Source: Eucommia ulmoides (Eukaryota; Streptophyta; Magnoliopsida; Garryales; Eucommiaceae). From it: 64,000 nt of DNA. The notes under the pieces were generated by a model. The model saw nothing but the letters and a program-made list of their open reading frames with translations. It had not been told where the DNA came from and made no database searches. Below, one piece after another: positions 12,590 to 23,559 of this stretch (positions are counted from its first letter, which is position 1; each line of letters starts with the position of its first letter). A program made the translations under genes and the position numbers. The DNA lies in the NCBI GenBank assembly GCA_016647705.1, contig CM028329.1, forward strand, positions 62,761,231 to 62,825,230. The letters are read 5' to 3'.

Positions 12590-13229
12590 TGGAGCTCTGT
12601 TGAGTTGCTGAAGTGCCTGCTTGCTGTTGTGCGTGAAGAGAGCTGTTTCTATAAATTTATAGGTTGAGGCTGGCAGCTGGCATGTAAAATGCTTCGTTTA
12701 ATTCAGATATTGTCCTGAGACCTGTTCCGATTTATTGCAAAGAGGCAGTGGAGCTGGTCTTGACCTGCTGCACCATCTATCATCTCCTGCAGACCAATGT
12801 GGCCTCCTCTTTTTTTTTTTTTTCTTATTTCCTTTATAGTTTTGGCTGTTTCTTGTAGAAGGATAATGATGATTTGTGTTGGGGGGTTGGGGTTGTCTGT
12901 AGAGTCGAGGGAAGATTTTATAATTTTTGTTCTTTTAGTTGGATGGACTCTCTTGTTGTAATTGTTTTCTTGATTTATTCTCTGCTTAGTAGTAGCCTAT
13001 ATAATGAATTCAAGTGGTTATTTCTCTTTTCAAAGAGCTATCCATTGTTGGACAGCGGTCAGTGGAAAGATAAGTATTCGAATTGAAGGAAGATGGTGGC
13101 AATATATGCACGCAGACTAATTGCTATGTCTATGGCTTATAAGGCAGATCTCCCGTAGGCCTTTTTCTCCCATTCCCATTTATGTCTAGTATGCTGTGTC
13201 AATTGTTTATTGTCACCAGTTCAATGAAA
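12590..13229 (+). other. PP2A 3' UTR and downstream flank
   Basis: Non-coding sequence after the PP2A stop, with a T-rich tract at about 12809-12824. Transcription probably ends between about 12950 and 13230. No gene is seen. Confidence 0.4.
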
Positions 13230-15014
13230 GTTTAAGTTAACACTTGAAGTTGAAGGATATATTTAAACTTGTTAGGCGACGTATCAAGGATATATTTAAA
13301 CTTGTTAGGCGACGTAAACGAAAGACTAGAGATATTAGAAGTGTCAGATGCATCAAAGACACTGATAGAAATGTATTGTTGAAGGATGGGAAGATTATGG
13401 AACGATGGAGAAATTATTTTTATAATTTATTTAATGAGAATGATGTTGGGGAATCTAGATTAGAGTTGCCTAATTTATTTTCAGATGAGATTTATAGGTC
13501 TCATAGAAGAATTAGGGTTTCAGAAGTTAGAATAACCTTAAGGAAGATGAGAATTAGAAAAACAGTAGGGTCAGATGAAATCCCTATAGAAGTGTGGAAA
13601 AATTTGGGAGATATTGGGATAGAGTGGTTGACTATACTTTTCGATGACATTTTGAGAACTAAAAGAATGCCTGACGATCGGAGGATGAGTATCTTAGTGT
13701 TCATTTATAAAAATAAAGGGTATGTTCAAAATTGTACGAACTATTAAGGTATAAAACTTATGAGTTATACTATGAAATTTTGGAAGAGAATGATAAAATA
13801 TAAAATAAGACATGAAACGATCAAAGAAGAAAACCAATTTGGATTTATGCCCAGCTAATAAACCACTGAAGCTATCTATTTATTCAGGAAATTAATGAAA
13901 AAATATAGAGAAAAGAAAAAAGATTTACATATAGTATTTGTAGTCCTGAAAAAAGCTTATGATCGGATATCGAGAGAAATTTTGTGGTGGGTGCTAGAAA
14001 AGAGACAGGTATCCAATATGTACAACGAGGTAATTAAGGATATATATAAAGGTATAGTCACTAGTGTTCGAACAGGAAGAGGCGATAGTTGTACATTTCC
14101 TATTAATATAAGTTTACATCAAGAATTATCTTTAAATCTTTACCTATTCGTTTTAGTGATGGATGAGCTCACAAAACATATTCAAGGTGGAGTACCTTGG
14201 AATATATTGTTTGCGAATGACATAATATTAGTTGATGAAAGTAAAATATGTCTTAATACTAAGTTAGAAAGATGGAGATAAATTTTAGAGTTTAAAGGTT
14301 TGAAAGTTAGCAGAAGTAAGACGAAATACATGCATTGCAATTTTAGTAATGCCCGGAGAGACAGTGGTGCGATTAAAATTGGAGATGAGGAGGTGCCAAA
14401 AGTTGATCATTGTAAATATTTAGGTTCAATGATTCAGAGTAATGGCGAAATCGATGAGAATATTACGCATAGAGTCAAGGCATGTTAGTTAAAGTGGAGA
14501 AGTGCAGTTAGGGTGATTTGTGATTGCAGTATCCCGTTTTAACTTAAAGGAAATTCTACAAAACTGCTATAAGACCAACACTTCTATATGGTTCAGAAAG
14601 TTGGGTGGTAAAAACGAATCATGTCTAAAAAATTAGGGTGACAGAAATGAAGATGTTGCGGTGAACGAGAGGAAAGACGAGAATTGATAAAACTTAAGAA
14701 TGAAGCTATTAGATAGAATTTAGGAATAATACCCATCGTAGAGAAAATTAGAGAGAATTGTTTACGATGGTTTGAGAATGTGTATAGAAGACCCATAGAA
14801 GTACCAGTGAAAAAATATGATTTAATTCAAGTACAAAGAGCTACTAGAGGGAGAGGTAGACCTAAGAAGATATTAGACGAGCCTATTAGAAATGATTTGA
14901 TGATATTAAACTTGACAGAGGTGATGACCCTTAATCGATCATATGGCAAAAATGGATTCATGTAGCCGACCCTACATAAGTAGGATAAAGACTTAGTTGT
15001 TGTTGTTATTGTAA
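13230..15014 (+). mobile_element. RTE-clade LINE (non-LTR retrotransposon), 5'-truncated and decayed
   Basis: The frames give an RTE-like reverse transcriptase: KTVGSDEIPIEVWKNL, then KAYDRISREILW, then FANDIIL where the active site should read FADD, then YLGSMIQSNGEID. The C-terminal region follows (RPIEVPVKK, RGRGRPKK). Several in-frame stops and frame breaks occur, for example near 13745, 13857, 14280 and 14487, so it is not active. It ends in a short TTG-rich tail (ttgttgttgttattg), as RTE elements do rather than in poly(A). Its beginning contains a 33 bp tandem duplication (13253-13316). Confidence 0.87.
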
Positions 15015-15016
15015 CA

Positions 15017-15088
15017 GCCTTTGTAGTCCAATGGTTAGGATAATTGCCTTCCAAACAATAGACCCGGGTTCAACTCCCAGCAAACGCA
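15017..15088 (+). tRNA. tRNA-Gly (anticodon TCC), decayed copy
   Basis: The 72 nt sequence folds as tRNA-Gly with TCC in the loop cttccaa, A-box-like and B-box-like elements (ggttcaactcc), and a T6 run at 15098-15103 that can act as a Pol III terminator. Against the usual plant tRNA-Gly(TCC) it shows several C-to-T/G-to-A changes, giving mismatches in the acceptor stem (third pair), anticodon stem (last pair) and T stem. It may be a pseudogene or a weakly functional gene. The RTE LINE ends 2-6 bp upstream. Confidence 0.75.
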
Positions 15089-15248
15089 GTTTGAAAGTTT
15101 TTTATTTTTAAATTTCATCAGCTCTGCTTAGAAGAAAAAGAAATGACGCCTAAGAGAGAGGCGGTAAGCATGCTATTACTACTGGTACTTTCTAAGACCT
15201 TGCATTTTCCTCGCCATTTATATCGTTTTAAAGGGTGGTGGTTGGCGT

Positions 15249-15275
15249 TTGACTTAATGCCTTTTTAACAGTCAA
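15249..15275. promoter_or_regulatory. Pair of W-box-like motifs upstream of F6'H
   Basis: TTGACT lies at 15249-15254 and its complement AGTCAA at 15270-15275, about 240-260 bp before the start codon. WRKY factors bind TTGAC(C/T), and F6'H genes in other plants are stress-induced. WRKY control here is inference only. Confidence 0.4.
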
Positions 15276-15411
15276 CCCTCCAATAGCCTTTTTTATACCA
15301 AAATGATTAATAATGAAGATGTACCACTATGCATGTTGCAGCAGCATGAATGCTATTGATATTGTTACCAACCCCTGCGATCAGTTAATTCAGTTATGTT
15401 GTCAAAACTAC

Positions 15412-15420
15412 TATATATAG
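15412..15420 (+). promoter_or_regulatory. TATA box of the F6'H gene
   Basis: TATATATAG lies about 90 bp before the start codon at 15508, placing the likely transcription start near 15445-15450. The rest of 15089-15507 is AT-rich upstream sequence with no other gene. Confidence 0.6.
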
Positions 15421-15507
15421 TTCTCTATCAGTTTCGTCTTCATCTATTACTTCCTCCTCTCACATTAGTAAATTACACTTCCCAATCCTCTAAATTAAGC
15501 TCCAGCA

Positions 15508-16689
15508 ATGGCTCCTGGAATGTCGTCTCCATCATGGGATGATCTGGATGTGATCACCGACTTCGTAGTGAAGAAAGGGAACGGGGTAAAGGGTCTTGCA
15601 GAGACTGGACTCCTCAGCCTCCCCAAGCAATACATCCAGCCTCCTCAAGAGAGGACCATGGAAGTAGAAGATGAGTCTATACCCGTCATAGACATGTCCA
15701 ACCCCGATGTCTCGCTGCTGTCTCACTCCATATGTGATGCGGCTGAGAAATGGGGTTTCTTTCAGGTTGTGAATCACGGCTTGCCCCTTCAAGTCCTCCA
15801 CAATGTCCAGGAAGCCACTCATCACTTCTTTGCCTTGCCGGCTGACCAGAAGAACAACTACTCCAAGGGTCACTCCCCCACCAACAACGTCAGATTTGGA
15901 ACCAGCTTTAGTCCTCTGGCTGAAAAGGCTCTCGAGTGGAAAGATTATCTCAGCCTCTTCTATGTCTCCGATCACGAGGCTGCTGCTCTCTGGCCTCCTG
16001 CCTGCAAGTAACCACCATTACACATATTCAACACACAGCTGCCTTTTTAATTCATATCATCACCATATAGTGTGTATTATAACATATGATCATAATGGAA
16101 TTGATTGGTTGGTTTCAGGGATGAAGCGCTGGAATTCATGAAGCAGTCAGAAGTAGTGATCAAGAGGCTGCTGGAGGTGCTAATGAAAGGAGTGAACGTA
16201 ACAGAGATTGATAAAACCAAAGAATCGATGCTGATGGGATCAAAGAGGATCAATCTTAACTACTACCCCATCTGTCCTAACCCTGAGCTCACTGTTGGGG
16301 TGGGCCGTCATTCAGATGTCTCCACGCTGACAGTCCTCCTTCAGGACCACATTGGCGGCCTTTATGTGCGGAAAATGGACGGTTGGATTCATGTTCCACC
16401 CATAAGTGGATCGCTGGTGATCAACATTGGGGATGCTCTCCAGATAATGAGCAACGGTCGGTATAAGAGCATTGAGCATCGAGTTGTGGCTAATGGTTCC
16501 AACAACAGGATTTCTGTTCCTATTTTCGTGAACCCAAAACCCACCGACATCATTGGGCCATTGCCGGAAGTGCTGAAGATGACCGGAGAGAAGCCAAAGT
16601 ATAAGCAAATACTCTATTCTGATTACGTGAAGCATTTCTTCGGGAAAGCCCATGATGGGAAAGACACCATCGAATTTGCTAAGATATGA
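15508..16689 (+). CDS. F6'H1: Feruloyl-CoA 6'-hydroxylase (2-oxoglutarate/Fe(II) dioxygenase)
   Basis: Two exons (15508-16007 and 16119-16689; 111 bp GT..AG intron) encode 356 aa, close to the 361 aa of Arabidopsis F6'H1. The protein has the N-terminal DIOX_N region ([22 protein letters not shown]) and the 2OG-Fe(II) domain. Iron ligands are H231 and D233 in GRHSDVSTL and H287 in SIEHRV; the 2OG-binding pair is R297/S299 in RISVP. Long blocks typical of F6'H rather than general dioxygenases include [40 protein letters not shown] and [17 protein letters not shown]6'H ortho-hydroxylates feruloyl-CoA in the cytosol, the step leading to scopoletin and other coumarins used in iron uptake and defence. 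Some relatives also accept p-coumaroyl-CoA (C2'H activity), and substrate choice cannot be read from sequence. Confidence 0.94.
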
Positions 16690-17226
16690 TTAGTTAATGA
16701 GCATATCTAAATAAGCATGACAAAAATAAACTGATATTAGTATATAATCAATGTCAAAACTCTTTTTACCTGCATTTGTAACAACACTTCAGATGGGCGG
16801 AAACCTGATAGGAATAAATATGCCCACTCTTTCTGCGTCCTATTTAGTTGTATACCGACATTCACATGAGAATCAAACTACAGGCAGAGCTTTCTAAAAC
16901 AACTGATTGCTTCAGTCGACCTCTCCTTTTTTTAACCCCAAAATCAATCTCTCTTTCTTTTTCTTTATGGGTTGTCAGAGCAGACAAAAACCTCACTGTT
17001 CCGTGTTCGTCCTGCGGAAAATAGAAGTAAGGCCATCCAGATGACTGTATAAACACTAGTAACCACAATCATAATAATGCTGCTGAAGAAACCAAATGTC
17101 AAATACATTAACAGAAAAAAATGATGATTCCTTCATCCTTCAAATACAATAAATGCACAGTTCAATCATCTCTAATACAACAGCCGGCTACCAAAAAAGC
17201 TACTTTCATTTGCAGGCCACAAGCCG
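16690..17226. other. Convergent 3' ends of F6'H and the glucanase gene
   Basis: The F6'H gene (+) and the glucanase gene (-) converge here. The interval holds only 3' UTR-like, AT-rich sequence. I see no coding exon or RNA gene. Confidence 0.4.
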
Positions 17227-18949
17227 CTATAAAACAAGGAGGAACAACGCAATCAAAACATGTAACCCCAGCTTAGGAACTTGAGCTTGAAGCTTTAGAC
17301 TCCCACTAGTCGGACTTACAGGTCCAAATGCAGTTGAAGAGGATGGTGGGAACAATCCACCGGTGCTTGTATTTGAGCTGTCCCAAAATAGTATTAAATT
17401 TTAGATCCAGGCCAACCAAAAAAAGAAAAAGAAAAAAAGGTATATTCTTAATGAGAACACAAATCATATCCAGCTCTCACCTTCCACTTCCCGAGAAAGT
17501 ACAGGAACCATAACCTGAGGATACGGACCAATTAAGATAGTAATCAGATGACTACTTGAGCATATTGAAACAGTTATTAATAAAAGATGATGAATATGAT
17601 TATATGAATGGATTCGACATGATAATGGAAAAACAAAAAGATTGCCACAAAAACTGTGGGGAAGGTGACCAAAAAAAATAAATAAGACGACAAACAATGC
17701 AAATCATATCAACCGAAATAGGACAAAGGTTTAATACATATGGCAGTCTGCAGAACAAAGACATAAAAATCCAAAGGCAAAGAAAAAGCACCGTGTACAA
17801 TTTCTACATCCATGCCTAACAGTAACAGTATCACCGAAACTTATTTGTTTTCAAGTAAATGTTACCATTTACCTTCATTTCCTTGTGAAAAATGAAAGAG
17901 AAAACAGAAGGGAAAGTAGTTCTCATACACAAATGTATGAAAAACTGCATATGTAAACATACACCTCTATGTGAAGGCAAGAATAACCGGAATAATATAC
18001 TTCAAATATGAAATATACATGTGCTTGTATACAAACAAAGCCATATGAAAAATAGAAGAGGAAAAAGAAGAGGGAAAGTAGTTCATAGGCCTAAAATTTA
18101 TATCCATATTACATGTATTAATATAGATAGATGTGTGGAACGAAACTAGTTATTTTCATTTCCTCATGAAAAAAGGAAATAAAAAAGAAGCTAGGAAAGT
18201 CATGTTAAGGTTTAATGAATTACATGATTAAAAATTAAAATCGTGGAGAATAGCAATGCAAAAATATTTTTTTCGCAACAATTATTAATAATTGCATATA
18301 TTTACTTGAATAAAATTTGAAATTGTTGACAATTGGAAGGATATATGTCATGAAAAATACGTTTTTCGCTACTTTTATCCGACAATTGAATTTTGGAAAT
18401 TTAATGAAATACTTGCTTAAAAATACACATCAGGAACACTAACAAGGCTATAGGTCACAAAACATACATTTTCACTACTTTTATCAAAGATTATTATGAA
18501 CTTGATAAAAATAAAAATCGTGGACAACAACAAGATTTTAGGTCACAAAATATGCAATTTTCACTATTTTCATTCCATAGTTGAATTCTATATATTTAAT
18601 GAAGCACTTAGTTAAACATCGAAATCATGAACAATAGCAAGGCTATAGGTCACCAAAATATGTTTTTCGCTACCTTTTTCCAACAGTTGAGATTAAAATT
18701 TGAAATCAACAACAATAGTAAGGATATAGGCCATGAAAAATACGTTTTCAGCTACTTTGTCTGATAAATGAATTTTAGAAGTTTAGAGAAAACTTGATTT
18801 AAAAACAATAACAAGGCTATAGATGACAAAAAATATGTTTTAACTACTTTTATCAAAAAATAGTAAGAATTTGGTAAAAATATAAATTGTGGACAAACAA
18901 TGCTAAAGATCAGAAATATGCAATTTTTGCTACTTTTATTCGATAGTAT

Positions 18950-18985
<36 letters not shown>

Positions 18986-21462
18986 TCAATGAAAAAAGGA
19001 AATCGTGAACAATAGCAAGGACATAGGTCAATAAAATACCTTATTTTTTTGGCTACCATTGTCGAATAATTGAAATTTATAGATTTAATAAGATACTTGA
19101 TTAAAATTTGAAATCGTCAACAGTAGTAGGGATATAGTTCATGAAAATACGTTTTTCGCTGCTTTTATCCGATTATTGAATTTTAGAAATTTAATGAAAA
19201 CTTGATGAAAAACACTCATTGGGAACAATAAAAAGGCTACAGGTCATCAAAAATACATTCTCACCACTTTTATAAAAAAAATATTACCGATAAAAATATA
19301 AATCGTGGACAATAACAAGGCTAAAGGTCATGAAATCTTTTGCTATTTTTATTCGATAGTTGTATTCTACGTGTTTAACGAAGCACTCGATTGAAAACCG
19401 AAATCTTGGACAATGGCAAGGTTATAGGTCACTAATTATTTGATAAAAGTAGCTAGAAACATATTTTTGTTGACGTATAGCCTTGTTATTGTCCGCGATT
19501 TCGATTTTTAATCAATTACTTCACTAATCTATTAAATAAAATGAACAGATAAAAATAGCAAAAATTTATGTTTCATTAACTATAGATTGCTGCTTTTCAT
19601 GATATTGATTTTTAATCATGTGCATAAATACACCTCTGGCCTAAAATTCATAGAAGATTCAAAAGTTCTTCTGAGGAGATAAAAGTCAAATTATAAATGA
19701 ATATGTCATGCTCTACCAGTTATCTTCTCTTCAAACATGGATATGTGTAGGAAAAAATTAGACGATGACAAGATTAAATTTAATCTATTAAAGGCGAGAG
19801 AGAGAGAGGGTGAAACAGAAAGATGGACAGCATCCAACATATTGTGATTTCACGAACTGACAGCTAATAAACAAGCTATAAACATTTATAGAACTTACTC
19901 GGATCAACATTAGTTGTCATGGCTGTACTGTTGAAGTCGCAGGTTCCACCTAAGCTATGCATTCTCTGATAGTAGTCATTATAAGCATAGGAGGCATGAT
20001 TTTGTAATGTATCTGGGAAATAACATGGCTGTCCTGGCTGAATGGCAGAGCAGTTAGCCTGCCCTTGCCCACAAGCCCAATTCAGTCCACCTTGTAACCT
20101 AGCCGTATCTGCATTTTGACTAGCAACACAAAAAACCGAGGAATTACTTGTTATTCGGCCTGAAGTACTGAAACCCAGACTGTAAACAGCACTTGCATTT
20201 GTGAAAAGGACACCCCAGTTTCTCTCTGAGACGGGCCCGGACCTCTTGTCTTCATTGAACAATTCATAAATATATGTATTGACAGGAATAGTGGGCTGAC
20301 TGGGTGGACCTGAATCATTTAATACATGCCGGATCAAGTTATTGTTGAAGGTTTCAGCATTTTGTATGGTTGCATCTGGTTCATTGGTGCCTCCTAGCCA
20401 TGGCCACCCAGTTTCTGTCACAACAACTGGGATGCCTGAAAAATTCAGAGATGCTATAGAGTTATAGGTAGCATCCAACATTGCATCAAACATGTTGTTA
20501 TAGTGTAGAAGAGTGTTTGGGTCAACAATCTCTTTCACCGAAGTGAGCGGTCGGAAAAGAGCATAATCAATTGGAAAGATGCCATCTCCTTCAACGTATC
20601 CATAATATGGATAAGCGTTTAACATGTAATAGGAGTTTGTGTTCCTCAAAAACTGAAGCATCTGAAAGATTGTGGAGTTCCACGTGGAATTGAAGGCGGC
20701 TGTGGAAGGAGGGAAGGGCTTGGGGATTATGTCCATTGACTGTGGGGTTGAAACTTTAACCTGATCATTTAGGTCTGAAGCAACTAGGGCTCTATGGAGA
20801 TAGTTCATGGCGGGTACCAGAACTGGGGAAGCATTTGGGATTGAAGTAAGAACCTCACTCCCAACAGCAATGGCGGTAATGTTTGTGGAAGGCAAGTACG
20901 CTGCAACATTTTTATTAATCCAGTCAGCTGCTGCTGATGGAGATTCTCCTACCCCCAATACTTCCTCATTTGTGACACCAACCATTACCTCAATCCCAGT
21001 GTTTGCAAGAGCAATCAGCATGTGAGAATCAGCATCAAAAAGGCGGACATGTGTTATTTCATGGGCTCTAAGTATAGCAACTAGCTCTGAAGCTGCTGGC
21101 AGGTTGGTTACATCAGTGCCAATGTTAATCCCTACAAATGCATCTACAAGTTCAAGAACAAGATTAGTAACATTGTCTAGAATCTAGGAAGGTGGCATTG
21201 GACCTATAAATTCAAGAACGAAATCCCATAACAATTTAAAAGGTAACAATGCAACTAATAATATGAATTTGTAGGAAAAAAGGTTTGAAGACAGTCGTAT
21301 TTGTGGCTAAATCTCTCCAATAAAGAGTGCTCTATGAAGAAAGAATGATCAATTGTATAACAAAAATGGTATGCATGTTGACAAGCTCGGTAAGTTACCT
21401 ATTGTATTGGAAAACATGCCAATTGTAAGCAGTAAACACCCAAACCACATCTCAAGTATCAT
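17227..21462 (-). CDS. GPI-anchored glucan endo-1,3-beta-glucosidase (GH17 + X8/CBM43)
   Basis: Four minus-strand exons (21462-21399, 21143-19899, 17514-17481, 17377-17227) encode 497 aa. Exon 1 encodes the signal peptide (MILEMWFGCLLLTIGMFSNT) and ends one base into a codon completed by exon 2 (SNTIDAFVGINIG). The GH17 barrel carries the acid/base Glu in IAVGSEVL and the nucleophile Glu in VVVTETGWPW. The X8/CBM43 domain follows (VFCVASQNADTARLQGGLNW, with paired cysteines) and is split by the introns. The last exon gives a Ser/Thr/Pro-rich linker and a hydrophobic tail (LGLHVLIALFLLVL), the pattern of a GPI signal. The product should sit on the outer plasma membrane and cut callose; some relatives act at plasmodesmata. 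It resembles Arabidopsis glucan endo-1,3-beta-glucosidase 3 (At2g01630). Intron 2 (17515-19898) is large and filled with tandem repeats. Confidence 0.93.
18213..19610 (+). repeat. Satellite-like tandem array with four-monomer higher-order structure
   Basis: The array lies in glucanase intron 2. Monomers of about 82-118 bp end in variants of ctataggtcac or catatgtcatg and carry gtggacaataacaagg-like cores. They fall into four types in fixed order: D 18261-18352; A 18353-18458, B 18459-18546, C 18547-18653, D 18654-18735; A 18736-18827, B 18828-18913, C 18914-19031, D 19032-19143; A 19144-19247, B 19248-19332, C 19333-19432. All B copies are short (88, 86, 85 bp) and share an internal deletion. 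A TA microsatellite has expanded inside the second C. At 19433-19610 one further copy lies in the opposite orientation. Confidence 0.85.
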
Positions 21463-23559
21463 CAGATCCAAGAATAACACCTTCACCTTCAAATCAAACC
21501 TGAAATGTAAGATTTGAACAAGCATGGTCAACTATCCATATTGACCAATACACATACATACAAAAGCTAATAAGTTACAAAAACCATTTGTAGGGTAACT
21601 GGAACCACAAACATTTAAAAGTTCAAGAAAGTGCAACCTCAATTAGCAAATGTGACATTTTAATTGCAAATTTGAGGCCTATTTGGAAAATACAGAAAAG
21701 ATTGCACGCATTTGGCCCTCCCCCATGCCCCGCATATGCATCAACCTTGTGCATTGGCCCGTCCTTATAATGCCTTCCAAGCTGTATGCATATGCAAGTT
21801 CCAGGATAGTTGCATGCTTTATTATCAAATGCAATCTCTATTTTTGATAGATGAATTATGTACAGAAAGAAAGAGTGGGATAAAAGGTAAGCATTTTCTA
21901 ACACTAGAAACATATGATGGATGCACCGAGCCACTGGCTGTAACTATATAGAGCAAGTGCCGAGAGGAAATAAACAACTTCATGCCAGCTTAGACCGCAA
22001 ACAAAAAGAAATGCTTGATAATTTTTCAGTACATTGCTCCACTTTGATATCAGTATCACCACATCAGAGAACAAAGCACTAAATTAACCACAAACACATC
22101 TTCAATCATTTGATATACACATGAATCTCAATCTTTTCTTTTTATAAAGTAGCTATTTTAAAGCAGAGGTTCAGAAATTTTTGATAAACCCCATCAGTAG
22201 TTGAGCCTAAATTTGCAGAACCAGCACAAAACAAAACCCCTTGAAAGAAAAAATAATTCAGAGTAAGCAAAAGAAATCAAGAACATCTATTATGGTCACA
22301 ACAGGAAAAATAAAAATAAAAAAAAAATCTATTATGGTCATAACAGAAGAAGATGAAGAAGAAGTAGAACAGTACCTGATTTCAAATTGCCAATCAGCAG
22401 GCCAGGAGATTTTCGCCCAAGTCTGCCCCCACACACAGTTTTAATAAAGCCCTAAAAGTAACAAGTGGAAGAACACTCTAAGAGTGAAGAGGAAAAAAAA
22501 ATGAATGAGCCAGAAGTTGTTAAACCTTTAAACAGTTAAAACCCAGAAGTCAAAAGAGACTCGAGAGTCCTGCACAGAAGTAAGAAATCTCCGAGAAGGT
22601 AAAGGGTTGAGGGAACCCAGAACAGCAAAACACAGTTCTACAGCCGTTTGAGTTCTTCCTTCATTTATTACAAAATTATTGTCGTAAACCATGTCCCCTT
22701 ACTATTAAATTATATATCATAATAAAATAAGCATCATTACGTAATGCACAGTGAATCAGCAGAATATATTTACTACCAGTAAATACAAAATAGAGTGGGG
22801 CAGAGAGAGGAGAGAGAGAGAGAGTAGAGAGAAGGTAAAAGAAGCTTCCTGTCAAATTCAGGCATCTCAGGTCAGACCTTCGCGTCGCATTCGCCGGAAC
22901 ATTTGAACTTGTTTTTGTTGCCGTCTGCCGTTAAAATGGGACACATATTATATTGGCCTTTTTTTTTTTTTTTCAAATATTATGAAAATAAATTATTTGA
23001 GCCTTTTCATCTTATTTTCAGGCCTCGAGTCGCCCTTTCGACTGTAATAAACTCTACGCTGGTTTATGCTTCCATGGTGCTTTCTTTGGTTGAAAAGGAA
23101 AGTGGGGTTGGGACAAATGAGGCTCCTTTCACAGATAATCCCTCCAAAAGTAGTACCTTTCTTGTCTCGGCTCCAGAGGGAAAAGGGTCTTCAAAATGGG
23201 CATAGTCACAATCAATGTTCAAAACCATTTTCTGATTTTTTTTCCTTTTGGTGCTTAAAATCATTTCGAAGATTCAAAAGGAATAATGACTGTTTTATGA
23301 GTAGCAGAAGATCACAATCACTTTCATATTCATTCATTTGAAACAACATAAAGCCTATTTATGAAGCCAATGCACGGAACTCAACTAAAAACAACAGAAT
23401 TTTACGACGACTATTCGTGAAAAAGCAAGCAATCCAAATCACAATTCACCATCCTAATCTGACCAAAGTAAACATACAACATTCAACATTGGATCCAATT
23501 TAGTCTCGTACATATAGCACACTACAAGTTTCTTAAGCAGAATGACGGGTGATTTCTTT
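21463..23559. other. Glucanase upstream region and SR-gene 3' region
   Basis: Left part (to about 22680): probable 5' UTR or leader introns and promoter of the minus-strand glucanase gene. A CT/GA-rich stretch near 22795-22830 and a 13-base T run near 22960 are simple repeats. Right part (about 23200-23559): 3' UTR of the SR-protein gene. No coding exon was found. Confidence 0.4.

Noticed and set aside
15532..15975. 147-codon minus-strand ORF
   Set aside because: Antisense shadow of F6'H exon 1.
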